Shown: positions 42,434-54,983, counted from the stretch's first letter. The stretch is 64,000 bases of DNA from Mesostigma viride (GCA_009746045.1 RPFO01000041.1:1902613-1966612), one strand, 5' to 3'. A program made the numbers and translations. Notes: generated by a model not told the origin, from the letters alone.

Positions 42434-44010
42434 ATTGTTCATCATCCGGCAGTTCACCATAAGGAGAGACACCAAGAGTGGTAGGCACTAGAGTAGTATT
42501 GAGAACATCCAAGTCCTTAAAAAAGGAGTAATCTGCGCGGCGGGAGAGGGCATCAGGCACTATGTTATCTACACCTTTAACATACTGACGTTTAAAAGGG
42601 GAACATTGTGCTAAGAACTCCATCCAGCGCGCTTGACGAGGGGTAAGATTAGGTTGGGAGAGGAGATGGGTAAGGGGACGATGGTCCGTTTGTATAACTA
42701 ATCTATAAGGATCTATCTCACAAGGCAAACATCGAACAGAGCACCTTTAAGGAAGTGCTGCCATGCGTGGCAACAATACACCACAGCTAATAACTCTTGC
42801 TGGTGAACAGGGTAGTTGCGCTCTGCAGGGAGCATAGTCCTAGAAATATACTCTATCGGTTGTAAACCCTGACCCTGATCCTGAAGGAGAACACCACCTA
42901 TTGCTACCTTACTAGCATCTGTAGCTACCACGAAGGGTTTTGTAGTATCTGGCAGGATGAGAACGGGTCCGAGGAGTGAGGAGGAGGGATTTTAAACAAA
43001 CAAAGGCAGACTGACACTCATCACTCCAAAGGAAAGGAATATCTTTCTTTAATAAATGATTTATGGGGGCCGCTATAGTGGCGAAACGAGGAATAAAGCG
43101 CCTATAATAGGACGCAATCCCTAGGAAACTACGTACACTCTTAACATCAGTAGGGGTAGGCCAATCCTGAATCGAGACTTGGTTTTATCCGGGTCAGTAG
43201 CGACACCGGCATCTGACAAAACATGTCCTAAAACGGGTACACTCCTACCAGAACGCACTTTAGCACGGCGAGCCCACAAAGAATTTTCAGACATTATTTC
43301 TAAAACCTTGAAACGGAGGTGTGTTTCAAAATCTGGAGAGTAAATAAGGATATCATCTAAGTAAGCCTGGGCACAGGAACGATCGTGCTCGGCTAAAGAA
43401 ACAGAGGAGAAGGAAGGATCTTTTAAATCAGAGGACACTTGGGGAACTTAGGTGAGAATTGCCCATAACAGGCCTAAGCACTTCATTCATCAACATCTGG
43501 AAGGAAGCAGGACAATTACATAGTCCCATAGCAGCTACTCTAAACTGGTAATGACCGAAAGGGGTAGCAAAAGCAGTTTTATGACAATCCTCAGGCGCTA
43601 TTCGCAGTTGCCAAAAACCATCTGCACAATCCAACACGGTGAAACATGTAGAACCTTTAACCTTATTAAATATATCATCAATACGAGGTAGAGGATACTT
43701 AGACTTCACAGTGATATCATTTAACTTCCTATAATCGGTAACTAAACGAAACTTGCCATTTGGCTTAGGCACTAAAAGAACACCAGCTGAGTAGGGGGAG
43801 TTACTAGGCTCTATTAATCCTGCTTCTAATAGTGACACTAAAATCTGTTTTAATTCCTTTAACTCGGTAGGGCCCATTCGGTACATCGGAGAATGCGTAG
43901 GAACAGCACCGTCTTTGATTAGTTTGATAACTACGCGGTGTAAAACAGAACGAGGAGGAGGATAAGGAGGAGTCTTTTCTTCAAAAACTTTGGAGGAATC
44001 TATCACAGCC
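42434..44010 (-). pseudogene. Reverse transcriptase and RNase H of chromovirus G
   Basis: Minus-strand frames 44012-43428, 43438-43121, 42931-42713 and 42728-42423. RT: MYRMGPTELKELKQIL, AGVLLVPKPNGKFRLVTDYRKLN, FTVLDCADGFWQLRI (FxVxD form), FRVAAMGLCNCPASFQ, then after a frameshift AYLDDILIYS (YLDD). RNase H: VATDASKVAIGGVLLQ, YPVHQQELLAVVY, and after another shift LVIQTDHRPLTHLL. Ends GVDNIVPDALSRR. Order RT then RNase H then integrase is standard Ty3/Gypsy. Several frameshifts show decay. Confidence 0.85.
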
Positions 44011-44024
44011 ATACATCGTACTAG

Positions 44025-45110
44025 ACACGTGTGTAGTACTCCTACACACAGATCTCGAGTGATTTATCTAGTACCAAAATCCGAAAGGCTTGCATCACTC
44101 CCCGGACAGGAGAACTTTTGCGGATGACTGTAGGTGTAAGTTGGCGATGCCATGGTAACCGGAGACGTCCGTCCTATAGTCAGCAAAATTGGTGCGAGAG
44201 GTCCCCAGTTCGATTCCGGTCGGATTCATTTGCAGATCGCGTTTTTCCGCGTTTTCCGCGGCCCGGTACTGAACGCAAATGGTTTTCACCTTTGCGGAGT
44301 GCCTGATCAAATATACGCTTGGCTGATTTCGATAGTACCGGCTACGCCCCCTTCTACTAAAAAGAAGGATTCAGCCGTGTTCAGCCCGTCTCACGGTGCG
44401 AGACTGAACAAGTCTCGCGTGCAGACACGTGTGTAGTACTCCTACACACAGATCTCGAGTGATTTATCTAGTACCAAAATCCGAAAGGCTTGCATCACTC
44501 CCCGGACAGGAGAACTTTTGCGGATGACTGTAGGTGTAAGTTGGCGATGCCATGGTAACCGGAGACGTCCGTCCTATAGTCAGCAAAATTGGTGCGAGAG
44601 GTCCCCAGTTCGATTCCGGTCGGATTCATTTGCAGATCGCGTTTTTCCGCGTTTTCCGCGGCCCGGTACTGAACGCAAATGGTTTTCACCTTTGCGGAGT
44701 GCCTGATCAAATATACGCTTGGCTGATTTCGATAGTACCGGCTACGCCCCCTTCTACTAAAAAGAAGGATTCAGCCGTGTTCAGCCCGTCTCACGGTGCG
44801 AGACTGAACAAGTCTCGCGTGCAGACACGTGTGTAGTACTCCTACACACAGATCTTGAGTGATTTATCTAGTACCAAAATCCGAAAGGCTTGCATCACTC
44901 CCCGGACAGGAGAACTTTTGCGGATGACTGTAGGTGTAAGTTGGCGATGCCATGGTAACCGGAGACGTCCGTCCTATAGTCAGCAAAATTGGTGCGAGAG
45001 GTCCCCAGTTCGATTCCGGTCGGATTCATTTGCAGATCGCGTTTTTCCGCGTTTTCCGCGGCCCGGTACTGAACGCAAATGGTTTTCACCTTTGCGGAGT
45101 GCCTGATCAA
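44025..45110 (+). mobile_element. Trimer of a 400-bp unit with 14-bp TSD
   Basis: Units 44025-44424 and 44425-44824 (400 bp each, same sequence as far as read) and a partial third 44825-45110 (286 bp). TSD ATACATCGTACTAG at 44011-44024 and 45111-45124. Each unit has a pol III B-box-like AGTTCGATTCCGG (first at about 44208) and a possible A box TTGGCGATGCCATGG about 70 bp upstream, a TTTTT tract soon after, and complementary AATCCGA/TCGGATT segments ~140 bp apart. No ORF. The TSD encloses the whole array, so it inserted as a concatemer, probably from RNA. Confidence 0.75.
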
Positions 45111-45124
45111 ATACATCGTACTAG

Positions 45125-46173
45125 TTCGTTCTCAGTAAATCCCACCCCTATGGTATCTACTGTGTTTACATCTATATCCACACTATTATTAGGGATAGGT
45201 AGTTTCCTGTACTTCTAGCTGAAGGAACATACATAGTAAATATCCATATTCTTTTAGTTCAGATCGCAATTCATCATTGGACATGGGTTAATACTTCAGG
45301 TATAGATCTTACAGGAGGATCGACAGGTGTAGGAGGGGTAATGTCTACCAACTAGGATAAATTTTCTACTCTATAATGACGTTCCGGTATACCCATTACG
45401 AACTATCTGGAAACCATATCACCATAGTATCATAATTAATAGTACTCTTATTATCCTGGTGCCAATCTAATCCTAATAATACATCAGCGGCAGTGATAGG
45501 ACCTGTAGTGGCCGTAAGGTTGACAGTACGTCCTTGTATAACCAGGGGAAGGGATACCGTACCCGGGGAATGACTGGTGCGACCATCAGCATAATGAACA
45601 GTGACAGGTTTGGTGTGAGGGATAGGGACTAGTCCTAAACGCCTAACTACTAAGGGCTTCGCTCACAAAGGAGCTAGCCGCACCGCTATCCACTAACACA
45701 GAGACATTCAAAAGTTCATCAGCATGCAAGAAGGGGTCTACAACAGTGTGAGGGACGGTTAAACCGCCGTTCAAAAACATAAGAGGACGAACACGTAAGG
45801 GTAGGGATGATTCAGCTCCTACAGAGGTTATGAAAACAGGCAGGCAAAAACTATTATCTGGGGTACTAGCTAAGGACCTGTCCAGGTTACCCCCGGCTGA
45901 CAGGCCTACTGTTCCCCCTCCCCCCCACATCCACTGGGACTAACCCCGAAGAAGACCCTGGCGAAAAAGCCACTGCTGGAGGGTCACGAGGGAGCGAAGA
46001 AGGTGCAGGAGCCTGATTATCATAGGGGAACCCTGAGGGTCCTGTCTGCACAGCATTCAGCCTACTAGGGGTGGCTGAGGGAATGCGTCCTGGAGTGGGA
46101 CGAATAGGAGCACGCTGAGGGGTACGAGGAGGGCGAGCATCGGGATGAGGGGGAGCACCAGAAAGGAACTTGG
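45125..46173 (-). pseudogene. Protease and linker of chromovirus G
   Basis: Minus strand. 46173 to about 45900 is a Pro/Arg-rich linker following the gag zinc knuckle. 45930-45643 contains VSVLVDSGAASSFVSEAL, the retropepsin active site (DSGA); the fold continues in a shifted frame with VTVHYADGRT, LPLVIQGRTVNLTATTG and ADVLLGLDW (ILGxDW motif). Further down, several stops precede the RT. Position between gag and RT is normal for Gypsy. Cut on the right by element C (TSD GGCAC) and on the left by the 400-bp trimer. Confidence 0.75.
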
Positions 46174-46178
46174 GGCAC

Positions 46179-49123
46179 AGTTGTGAGGGTAAGAATGCCA
46201 CGAATTCCGCCATGGTTCTTGCAGGAAGTTGCCTTTATTAATAATCAGGAAACACAGACGTAAGTCACGTCACTTCCAAGACTGCACGCAGCACAGACGA
46301 CAGGGTCGCAGTGCCAAGAGAACGTGCACGCAAGAATCGGTTTTCTCTGAATATAGTTTAATTAACGCATGCGGGAAAGATAAGGCCGCCATGCCTTGGC
46401 CTGGATGTGGAAGGCTGTCTGCGACATGGGCTGACTAATTCGATCTGTACAAAGGGTTTCCTGCTCGCCCGAATTTTCCTTGGATGACCCGGTTGTTTAT
46501 AAGGGTCGGTGGCTATTAATTAGCGGTCCGAGAAAATTAATTGTAGGTTTTATACGACTTCACTTGCAAAGATTCGTGTTTGGTTGCACCAGCTGAGGTT
46601 AGGTGGGGACCTGTAGGGTCGGCTGGTTGCTTACCGAATCTTTGGCTGATTTGGGTTATTTAGTGAGTCGTGATTAATTATTGTATAGTGGATTCGGACC
46701 GGCCCAAGGGGTCGATGGGCGCGTTTTATGGTTGTCAGTCTTGGGAACCTTGTACAACTACCTGTACGGTTAACGCACTAGCCTGGGGGTGCGTGGCCAC
46801 GCTGTTTGTAGTGGCGTTTTCAGCACTGTTCAGGCCGGTGTGTGACGCATGCCGGTGTTAATTAATTTAGGATGATGTCAGCTTGTGTGTCGGCGGGCCA
46901 TGCCTTAAGCAAGCTAGGCAGGCAATGATCCGCAATTGTTTCTTTCACAATGGCGGCAATGGCCGCCTGTGCAAAATTGCACATTCTAGCGCGGGTTGCA
47001 TCTGTCTTGTAGCCGAGGCAGATGGTGGCACAACCGCTAAGTTGTTCGACCAAGCATAGTATAGTTGGTCGTGCAACGGAAAGAAAATTTAAATTTACCC
47101 CCATGTCGTTTTCCCCGGCTGCGGGTCTTTTTGACATGGGCGAAGGATGGGGCGCTACTCCGGCGGTTTGGCCAGCTTCGGCGGAGCTGTTTATAAGGTT
47201 CTAAAACAGCTCTAGTGTCACATCGCAGGCTTGCCACCTTGCGATGGTGCGTGGGACGTGACCTGGACTCAAAAGGTCCCGAACCAGGTTCCTGTCAGCA
47301 ACGACCTTTTTTTGTCATAAAATATTTTTTGTGGCGGCAGGTCAGTTGTCCAGCTGCCCCTGCCGAGGAGGGGTGGTTGGGGACAATAGGAGCCGCGCGA
47401 GAGTTGCGCTCCGAAGCTAGAAATTTCCCTATTGCGAGACTCGAGTTGGGGAGGGCGTCTCAGGGAGGCGAGGCTACGCCAGACCTTTGTCGTTCCTTTT
47501 CGTCTCAGCACCTGCTGCGCGGCTCAGTCTATTATGGTGTCGTAAAACCTCTTTCCTTTTTGGACGGTTCCGGAATTGCGAAATGCTGGCTCTTTTTGAG
47601 GGCTTGCTTTTGGGGTGGTCACCGGCTTGTGTCGCATTGTAACCAGCGGGCCCCTGCGGGGGTTAATATAGCCTAGCGCGGGCTGAGTCGCCATTTAAGA
47701 TGTTGCGACACGCTCTTTCGCGCACGGTGGTCATGAGTTTAATCGGCGCAATGGGGTTGGCGCCAGGGGGGGGTAATTGGGTGGAGGCTTCTTGCTTCCG
47801 CGTGCGGATTGAGAAACCTTAAGGCCACTGTTAACTGCTGCATTTGTGGCAGGGCTCCACTTATTGTATTCAATCAAATGCTGGTCTTCTTGGGAGCTGA
47901 GTGATCTTAATCGGTTTTCTCTGAATATAGTTTAATTAACGCATGCGGGAAAGATAAGGCCGCCATGCCTTGGCCTGGATGTGGAAGGCTGTCTGCGACA
48001 TGGGCTGACTAATTCGATCTGTACAAAGGGTTTCCTGCTCGCCCGAATTTTCCTTGGATGACCCGGTTGTTTATAAGGGTCGGTGGCTATTAATTAGCGG
48101 TCCGAGAAAATTAATTGTAGGTTTTATACGACTTCACTTGCAAAGATTCGTGTTTGGTTGCACCAGCTGAGGTTAGGTGGGGACCTGTAGGGTCGGCTGG
48201 TTGCTTACCGAATCTTTGGCTGATTTGGGTTATTTAGTGAGTCGTGATTAATTATTGTATAGTGGATTCGGACCGGCCCAAGGGGTCGATGGGCGCGTTT
48301 TATGGTTGTCAGTCTTGGGAACCTTGTACAACTACCTGTACGGTTAACGCACTAGCCTGGGGGTGCGTGGCCACGCTGTTTGTAGTGGCGTTTTCAGCAC
48401 TGTTCAGGCCGGTGTGTGACGCATGCCGGTGTTAATTAATTTAGGATGATGTCAGCTTGTGTGTCGGCGGGCCATGCCTTAAGCAAGCTAGGCAGGCAAT
48501 GATCCGCAATTGTTTCTTTCCCCTCCCTCCCACCCTGGAGGCTTCTTGCTTCCGCGTGCGGATTGAGAAACCTTAAGGCCACTGTTAACTGCTGCATTTG
48601 TGGCAGGGCTCCACTTATTGTATTCAATCAAATGCTGGTCTTCTTGGGAGCTGAGTGATCTTAACTAGCGTCCCGGTGTGACCAAGTCACTCATATAGCT
48701 TACTAGGGACGCGTCCAAGTATTCAGCTGCACTGTCACAGCTGAACTGTCAATCAATTGATTACACAGACTCTGGCACGCCTTTGGCGCGCAGATCTATC
48801 AATTGTCCATACGGCTAGTCCTGTGGACCTATCCGTACACTAGTCAGCATCAATTGTCTCATAGGTCCTGGCGCGCTACAGTGCGCCTACCTATCAATTG
48901 ACCATCAAGTCCTGTACAAGTCCTGTCAACGTCCTGCGGACTATCAAAGTGACACTTGTACATCCTGTGTCCGTACGCGCCCACAGTGGCGCGCCGGGTA
49001 CTGTCGGCACAGCCTAGGAAACGTCATAACTTTTACGTTCCTTAACCAAATGAGGCGTTCAAGGTGCCGTTGGAAAGAGCGTAACAATCTCTATCCATCT
49101 AACGTAAATCCTTTACGTTAACT
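46179..49123 (-). repeat. LTR1 of array C, split by a nested dimer
   Basis: Two parts, 46179-46336 and 48665-49123, together matching LTR2 and LTR3. Minus-strand ends AGTTAACG...CACAACT (not TG...CA). Confidence 0.8.
46337..48662. mobile_element. Tandem dimer inserted in LTR1 of array C
   Basis: Copy 1 46337-47908 (1572 bp) and copy 2 47911-48662 (752 bp), both starting TCGGTTTTCTCTG and ending GAGTGATCTT, with AA before, between and after. Copy 2 lacks ~820 bp in the middle. No recognised ORF and no terminal inverted repeat. Possibly two insertions into AA, or one insertion followed by tandem duplication. Confidence 0.55.
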
Positions 49124-50068
49124 CCAATCCCTTCTTTTCTTTAGGGATCACATCCCCTGCCAGGGACCCTTGAAGTAGCTTGAAATGTCCTTCACTCCAG
49201 CTTGAAGCTTGATGTCTTTAATGGCCATTGCCATTCCCCCAGCCCTTTCTTTTAAGGAACTGGAAAAGAAACAGATCTGCCACAGGGAAAACCATTCCAT
49301 GAGAAATGGATAAAAACCTATGGAAGTGGCATTACAGAGTACCACCAGATATTAGAAGCACACAAAATTAAATACATACAGGTTAATTCTATGAGGTCTT
49401 CTCCAGGAATTAATCCCATCACCTCGGTAGAGCCTCCAGTACAATGACCTTCTGGCGGTGAGTTACATTAATCCCAGATACTAATCCCATAAAACCCAGT
49501 ACATATTCAATATAAGTACAATAAATCCATGACAATTAAAATACCACTTGACAAAGTAAGGCGTATTACAATAGTTTGCCTGTCATTCTCTCAACAGGGG
49601 TCTATTGGCGCCCGTCTTACGGCGCCCGTCTACTTGCCAGATGGTAAACTGCCACAGCAAACAAATGACAAAATGAAACACATAGGCAACAATTAAATCC
49701 TGCCCTGGGGAACTAGGGAAGTCTGAACAGGCAAACACCTGAACAGGCCAGCTTGTAGAAACATAATACCAGGGAATCGAACCCCGCCCTATAAACCCCA
49801 GAATAAAGGTTCCCAGACCATTGTGAGAGGTATGTACAAATATACATTTCTTTTAGAATAGAATACATGGTCTGTAATGGACCTGTCAACCTTGTGTAGT
49901 CAACAGCATGAACCCCAGCCAAAACCTGGCTGTATCCTGATTAAAATCAGAGTGAGTGTACCATGGTCCATGAGCCTTAGTACAGACTAAAATACAGGTA
50001 TTATGCCAGTCACAATGCTGACACTACCACACAATCTGCTCTCCAATGCCCTATAACCATGCACCAGC
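49124..50068 (-). promoter_or_regulatory. 3' UTR of element C, body 1
   Basis: No gene. Purine tract AAAGAAAAGAAGGGATTGG (about 49142-49124) next to LTR1. Minus-strand GGGGTTCGATTCCCTGG near 49774-49790 and a doubled GGCGCCCGT near 49610-49633, as in element B. One 5-bp difference from body 2 near 49209. Confidence 0.5.
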
Positions 50069-52960
50069 TTAGACAGCTTGCTGAGATGGGTCCATCAGAG
50101 ACTGAAGAACCTTGTATTGCACTGCTGCCTTCTGCACTAGCTTGGTCAAAGCATCAGCAGGATTGTCAACCCCAGGGATATGCTCAATATTGGCCAAGGA
50201 GGACAACTCCTTAAGAAGGAGATAATCCAAGTCCCTACTTCTGGCCATCTGCCTGTGCACAAACTGCACCATCCCCATGGAGTCTGTTTTGAGAAGAGTG
50301 GTAACCTGAAGTGGCCAAGGAGTGTTAGAAGTCATCTGATGAAGCAACTCCTTCAGATAAAGGCTTGTGTGAATGCCTTCACAAATAGCCCTGCATTCTG
50401 CCACATCACTGCTGACAGCCACCCGTTTGTGCAGGCGACTAAACCAGCTCACCAAACTCCCCAGGCCTTCCTGTCTGAGCACAAAGAGCCCTGCAGCCCT
50501 GCCCCTGACCTTGGAGACCTGCCTGCTGTCCATTGAGCTATCCACATACAGCTCCATGCAAATGAAGGCCTAGAAAGACACACAGCAGCAGCCTCCAATG
50601 TATCATGCAGCATGCCAGGGGTATACAACTCCTCAGCAGTGCACTCACCAGTACCCTTGAACTCATTCAGCACTGGCCTGACATGTGGTACCTTGACCCC
50701 GTCCACCTCCTTCATCTTGATGACAAACTTGAGCTTGAGTAGACGTCGTGCAGGAGGCAGGTCATTGACAGGTTCCACGCATTTCTTGGAGATCCAATCC
50801 TCCCCAGATTTAATGAGACCCAGTGTTACCTGGGGACACATAATGGGAGAGGACATGAGCTTCACCAGGCCTTGGTAGTTGATAGGGCTGTGTCCAGCAA
50901 GTGAGTGAGGACCAATGCCCAAACTGCTTGGATGACTAGCAGCTGGCAGTATGAGGTCATCAACCAAGGGCTCCTGCCCCTGGCACACTTGCACACGCTT
51001 AACCGTCCTGGTTACTGCACGTGATAGGTGAGTGGTCCTGAAATTAATCAGTGGGACCTGACCAGCCCCTTCCTTAGTCAGGAGAGAGGACGTGATCACT
51101 ACCCCATCCTGGCATAGGAAATTCTGCCCCAGAAGAGCAGGTCCTTGATAGCCCTCCAAGACACAAAAAGCAGTGTCCTGTCCAAGGATAGGAATGAATA
51201 CCTCACCCAGTACCTTCACGTGTACCCCGCCACTGAAGTCAGACACAAACTGATAGCTGGGTTCAGACATGCTGTACCCTGCTGCAGCCCTGGTCCCAAT
51301 AATGGAGACCTGAGAATTAGTGTCTACCTCTAAGGCAGTGTCCAGCCCCAGATTGCCATGCCACCTGAGCTTGGCTACCTTGGGCTGCTTCTTGGCCCTT
51401 TGTAGAGCCCCAATCAATCCAGCCAAACTTGTCCCCCTGGGCTTGGTTAGTGCCTTGGGCTTGACAGTTGACTCCCCAGCTGTTGACCTTGCAGCCTGTT
51501 CAACAAGTACCTCTGCAACCTGGCCAGGGCTGACAGATTCCCCTGCAACAGATGTGGTCGTTGCGTCAGTGATGTCACCTGGGACCTGAAAATCCTGCAG
51601 ATCCTGTGAGCCTTGTGCCTGACTGCCCTCATTCATCAGGTTAGGCTTGACATATGACCAACTCAGCCGGTGTACATGCTTTGGTTCGTCCTCCATGCTG
51701 ACCAAGCATGCGTGGCTAGCTTCATCAACCTGGGTAACCACCCCAGGACTCCAGCTACCACGTTTGCCATAAAGGCTAGGTTCCTTCCAAGCTAGGACCT
51801 TCTGACCCACTTGTGGCTCCAGCATCTTCCAACCCCGGTCCTTCTCCCTCAGCTTGGCAAAGGTGACATGTGCAGCATGTTTCCAGCCCTCCAGCACATG
51901 TGGTGGGCACAGGCCATGATATAGACCCATTGGGCTGACAGCAACTCCATCATAGTAGAAGTTAACCCTGCTGTTCAGCTGCTGCTCCACGTTCCTCAGC
52001 CATGCACTCCTGACAAGTGCAGGTGCAGACAAGGGTACCCAGTCTTCAGAGATGATCAATTTCTTGACCTCCTGGATTGCCCTCTCGATAGCACCCTGCT
52101 GCCCATGAGCCTCCCTAGGTGTAACCAGCAACTCAGGAAGGGTAGGATCACCCTTGAGATGCTGAAACTGCATGTCCACCTGGATCCTTGTGGTAGGAAA
52201 CTTGGCTCTTACATTCTGCAGGGCAGCCAGCAAGTACCTGTTCTTCATAGAAGGTAAATGCTCCAGCACCTTGTATTTCGTGTACCTGTCCACGCACACC
52301 AACAGTTGCATGCCCCTGATGTGTTGGATATCACACTGCAGATCACCAATGCTCTGAGGTAGAGCTTTGGCATGTGATTTCCTGGGCTTGTTGGAGGACA
52401 ACTGGCACTTACACCGTGAGGCAGCTTGCTGACACGCCTTAAGAAGGGGTGCCCTGCCCATACGGAAGGCAAAGTTGTTTGACAGAGAAGTGGCATGCCC
52501 AAACATGTTGTGGATTCGGGCACCCAACTCCTGGTACACAGAGGAAGCAGTCCCTGGCACAGTCAGGACTGTGCTGTCAGGTTGTCCAGCATCACCATGC
52601 TGACTTCCATCCTGTTCTGACTCAGAGCCTGAGTCACCCTGCTCATGCCCAACACCTGGACCGCCAGCAGGGACCACATGCATACCACCAGAGGCCTTCA
52701 CACCCCTCTGTGGTTGTACATTGGTTTCTCTCAAAATGAGAGGTCCACCCTCGTGCCCAGCACGAGGATGCATAGGGTCAGACATACTTACAGCTGCATC
52801 AGCTGTCAAGGACGTCTTCATAGGAACCTGTACCTCTCCAGGTGACCTGGGGCCACACTGAACCTGGAGATCACCCTCTTGTTGCCCAGATATAAAATCT
52901 GCATTGGAGCACCTGGCCTCCCCCTTGGGTGAATTAAGGTGTGTAGGGGTTGCCTCAGAC
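50069..52960 (-). pseudogene. pol of element C, body 1, with deletion in RT
   Basis: Matches body 2 pol from the gag stop to the RT start (VLNEFKGTGE...GMLHDT), then a ~730-bp deletion at about 50563 joins this to RNase H (MELYVDSSMDSRQ...) out of frame. The whole RT palm with HGDD is missing. Integrase and the DTNS protease-like domain are intact. Confidence 0.85.
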
Positions 52961-52962
52961 AG

Positions 52963-54078
52963 TCACTGCTCCTTGTTGTCTTCTTGCTGACTGCCCTTTG
53001 AAGGCTGGCCTGCCTGGGACTTGTTGTTGTTCTTCTTGTTGTTGTTGTTATTCTTGTTGCTGCCCTGGCCCTGGGACTTCTTGAAGCTGGGACACTCCTT
53101 CTTGATGTGCCCCCACCCCTTGCACAGGTAGCATTGTATCTTGGACTTGCCCTGGCCACTGCCCCCATTGTCAGACGCGTTGCCCTGCTTGGGCTGACCA
53201 CCCACCCGCCTGAACACCGACTTGGAGTGTGACCTCCTGTCAGAATCAGGTGAATGATCTCCCTTGCGCTTGTGATGGTTGCCCCTACGCCCTCCTTGGC
53301 TTCGGTCAGCCTCAGACGTCTTGGAGCCACCCTGGGTACGCCCGCCTGCCTGGGTAGCCTTCACTGCTGGCACTCCACCCTCAAACAGCTCCTCTGCCTC
53401 GAGAGCTTGTTTAATGATGACCTTGTAGGCCTTCAGGGTAGAGTGTGGGGCACACATGACTTTTAAGGAGCCACGTGTCGCCTTATCCAGCCCAGAAACC
53501 TTGAGCCAGTTGGTTAGGGCTATGTTATCAGCGACATTAAAGCCGTGAGCCCTGCCCTCCTCAACCATCTTACAATAGTTGAGAAAGTTCTGGATCAGGT
53601 CCCCCTTGACCTCCCACCCTTGATACTTGTCCTGCCAATGGATGCCGACCTTCTTGCGTTGGTCCTCCAGCAGCTCCTTCAGCTCAGCCACGTACAGTGC
53701 CCAGGCCTTATTGGCCTTTTTGCACTCCCTGGTTAGGTCCTTAATCTGGTCAGTACACTTGCCAAAAGTGCTACTGCCTATCCAGATTTGATAGTAATTT
53801 GTACCACCGTACAAGCTAGGGAACCCTTCCAATCCCTCCACAAACTCTTCAGCCTGCTTAGGCTTGGAGTCTGAGGTTACAGGCTGCAACTGATTGACAA
53901 TTAAAAGACCCTGTGTGGTAAGATCAAAGCCATGAATAGCTTGTGCATTATTATTATTGTGAGGAAGGTTGGTAATCTCTCCGGTAAGCCCCACGTCATC
54001 TACGTGAGCGGTTCCACTACCAGCACCCCCATTATTATTCCCACTGGCTGGACCCTTGCTACGGCGTCCCTCAGCCAT
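52963..54078 (-). CDS. gag of element C, body 1
   Basis: 371 codons, same protein as in body 2 (see 60176-61291), ending in CAG-TGA-CTG in frame with pol. Still intact although the pol downstream is deleted, so this copy could supply gag only. Confidence 0.8.
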   Translation of the reverse strand: MAEGRRSKGPASGNNNGGAGSGTAHVDDVGLTGEITNLPHNNNNAQAIHGFDLTTQGLLIVNQLQPVTSDSKPKQAEEFVEGLEGFPSLYGGTNYYQIWIGSSTFGKCTDQIKDLTRECKKANKAWALYVAELKELLEDQRKKVGIHWQDKYQGWEVKGDLIQNFLNYCKMVEEGRAHGFNVADNIALTNWLKVSGLDKATRGSLKVMCAPHSTLKAYKVIIKQALEAEELFEGGVPAVKATQAGGRTQGGSKTSEADRSQGGRRGNHHKRKGDHSPDSDRRSHSKSVFRRVGGQPKQGNASDNGGSGQGKSKIQCYLCKGWGHIKKECPSFKKSQGQGSNKNNNNNKKNNNKSQAGQPSKGSQQEDNKEQ

Positions 54079-54248
54079 CCTGCACTACCAGCTATTCAAA
54101 GAACACCTTAACAAAGCAGCAGAAAATATGTACAAAATTTTTGTGTCGCCACTGCCGCCTGCGCCGGTGTCGCTGCCGCCCCGCGAATTGCCGCTGAAAA
54201 TTCGACAAAAAAAATGTCGACGAGTACTGCAGAAGAAAATTAGGCCGA

Positions 54249-54959
54249 CTAGTAGTCAAGGCCCCTGAAGTCGCAGTACGTGTATACGAACTCACGATCC
54301 TCCATATCCAGCTCCGGACCTGCACCGGTATGAATTAAAACCGGCGTGCTCCCCGCCGCGTAAGTTGCGACGCGCCGACGCGCGACGAGGCGCAGAGGAT
54401 GTGTAAAGATCGTCAATAATTCCCACCCCGCGGGAATCCACTCTCGCACAGAGGCGAGAAATGCCACCAGGTTAATTAAAACCTGGCGCTCGCGACTGCG
54501 TACGCCGCGAGTGAGCAGCGATAACAGCGCGAGATCCTGAAACAAATTTGTCGACACCGCCGGCGCGCCCCCCGTGCGTAGCGATGCCCAGTTTTGCAGG
54601 TTTCTCTGGTAACCGGTGAGTGAAGAGAGGACGTTGTCCAACTCCTCAATGGCAGTCGTGACTTCGGTCACCGACCGCAAACCTCCCCGCACCTGGACCG
54701 TAAATGTCGATAAAATGTTTCGAATCTGGTCCAACAGGTTGCGGATTGCCGGCACCAGTGCTGGCAAATCGGGGTCCTCGGGGTTATCCCCGAGCAATGC
54801 GTGAGCTGCACGCTGCTGACGATGAAGCTCGTCGAGCGAGACCGTTACTTCGTCGAGCAATTGCTGCCACGACGGCACCGTCGGTCTTGACGAAGAACCA
54901 GCCGGCGGAGCGGCTATTTCCTCATCGTCCGGAATCCGAAATTCTTCCGAATTTGGCAT
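54249..54959 (-). CDS. ORF0 of element C, body 1
   Basis: 236 codons, same as body 2 copy (61463-62173). ATG at 54959 lies 24 nt inside LTR2. Confidence 0.7.
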   Translation of the reverse strand: MPNSEEFRIPDDEEIAAPPAGSSSRPTVPSWQQLLDEVTVSLDELHRQQRAAHALLGDNPEDPDLPALVPAIRNLLDQIRNILSTFTVQVRGGLRSVTEVTTAIEELDNVLSSLTGYQRNLQNWASLRTGGAPAVSTNLFQDLALLSLLTRGVRSRERQVLINLVAFLASVREWIPAGWELLTIFTHPLRLVARRRVATYAAGSTPVLIHTGAGPELDMEDREFVYTYCDFRGLDY

Positions 54960-54983
54960 CTTTTTGACAGAGCGTGTAATACG

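Noticed and set aside
44025-45110. Hammerhead ribozyme in the 400-bp units
   Set aside because: I searched both strands by eye for CUGANGA with a matching GAAA and found none; other ribozyme classes cannot be excluded without a model search.
46181-46213. Start codon of the G linker ORF (MAEFVAF...)
   Set aside because: These codons lie in LTR1 of array C, so the apparent start is a fusion created by insertion.
46670-46861. 63-codon ORF repeated at 48244-48435
   Set aside because: Part of the nested dimer in LTR1; no recognisable protein features.
49774-49790. tRNA gene on the minus strand in the 3' UTR of C
   Set aside because: Only a T-arm-like hairpin is visible; no convincing acceptor, D or anticodon arms.
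52818-53330. Arg/Ser/Thr-rich 170-codon ORF overlapping gag (also 60031-60543)
   Set aside because: Alternative frame of the gag low-complexity tail; the in-frame gag-UGA-pol arrangement explains the region.
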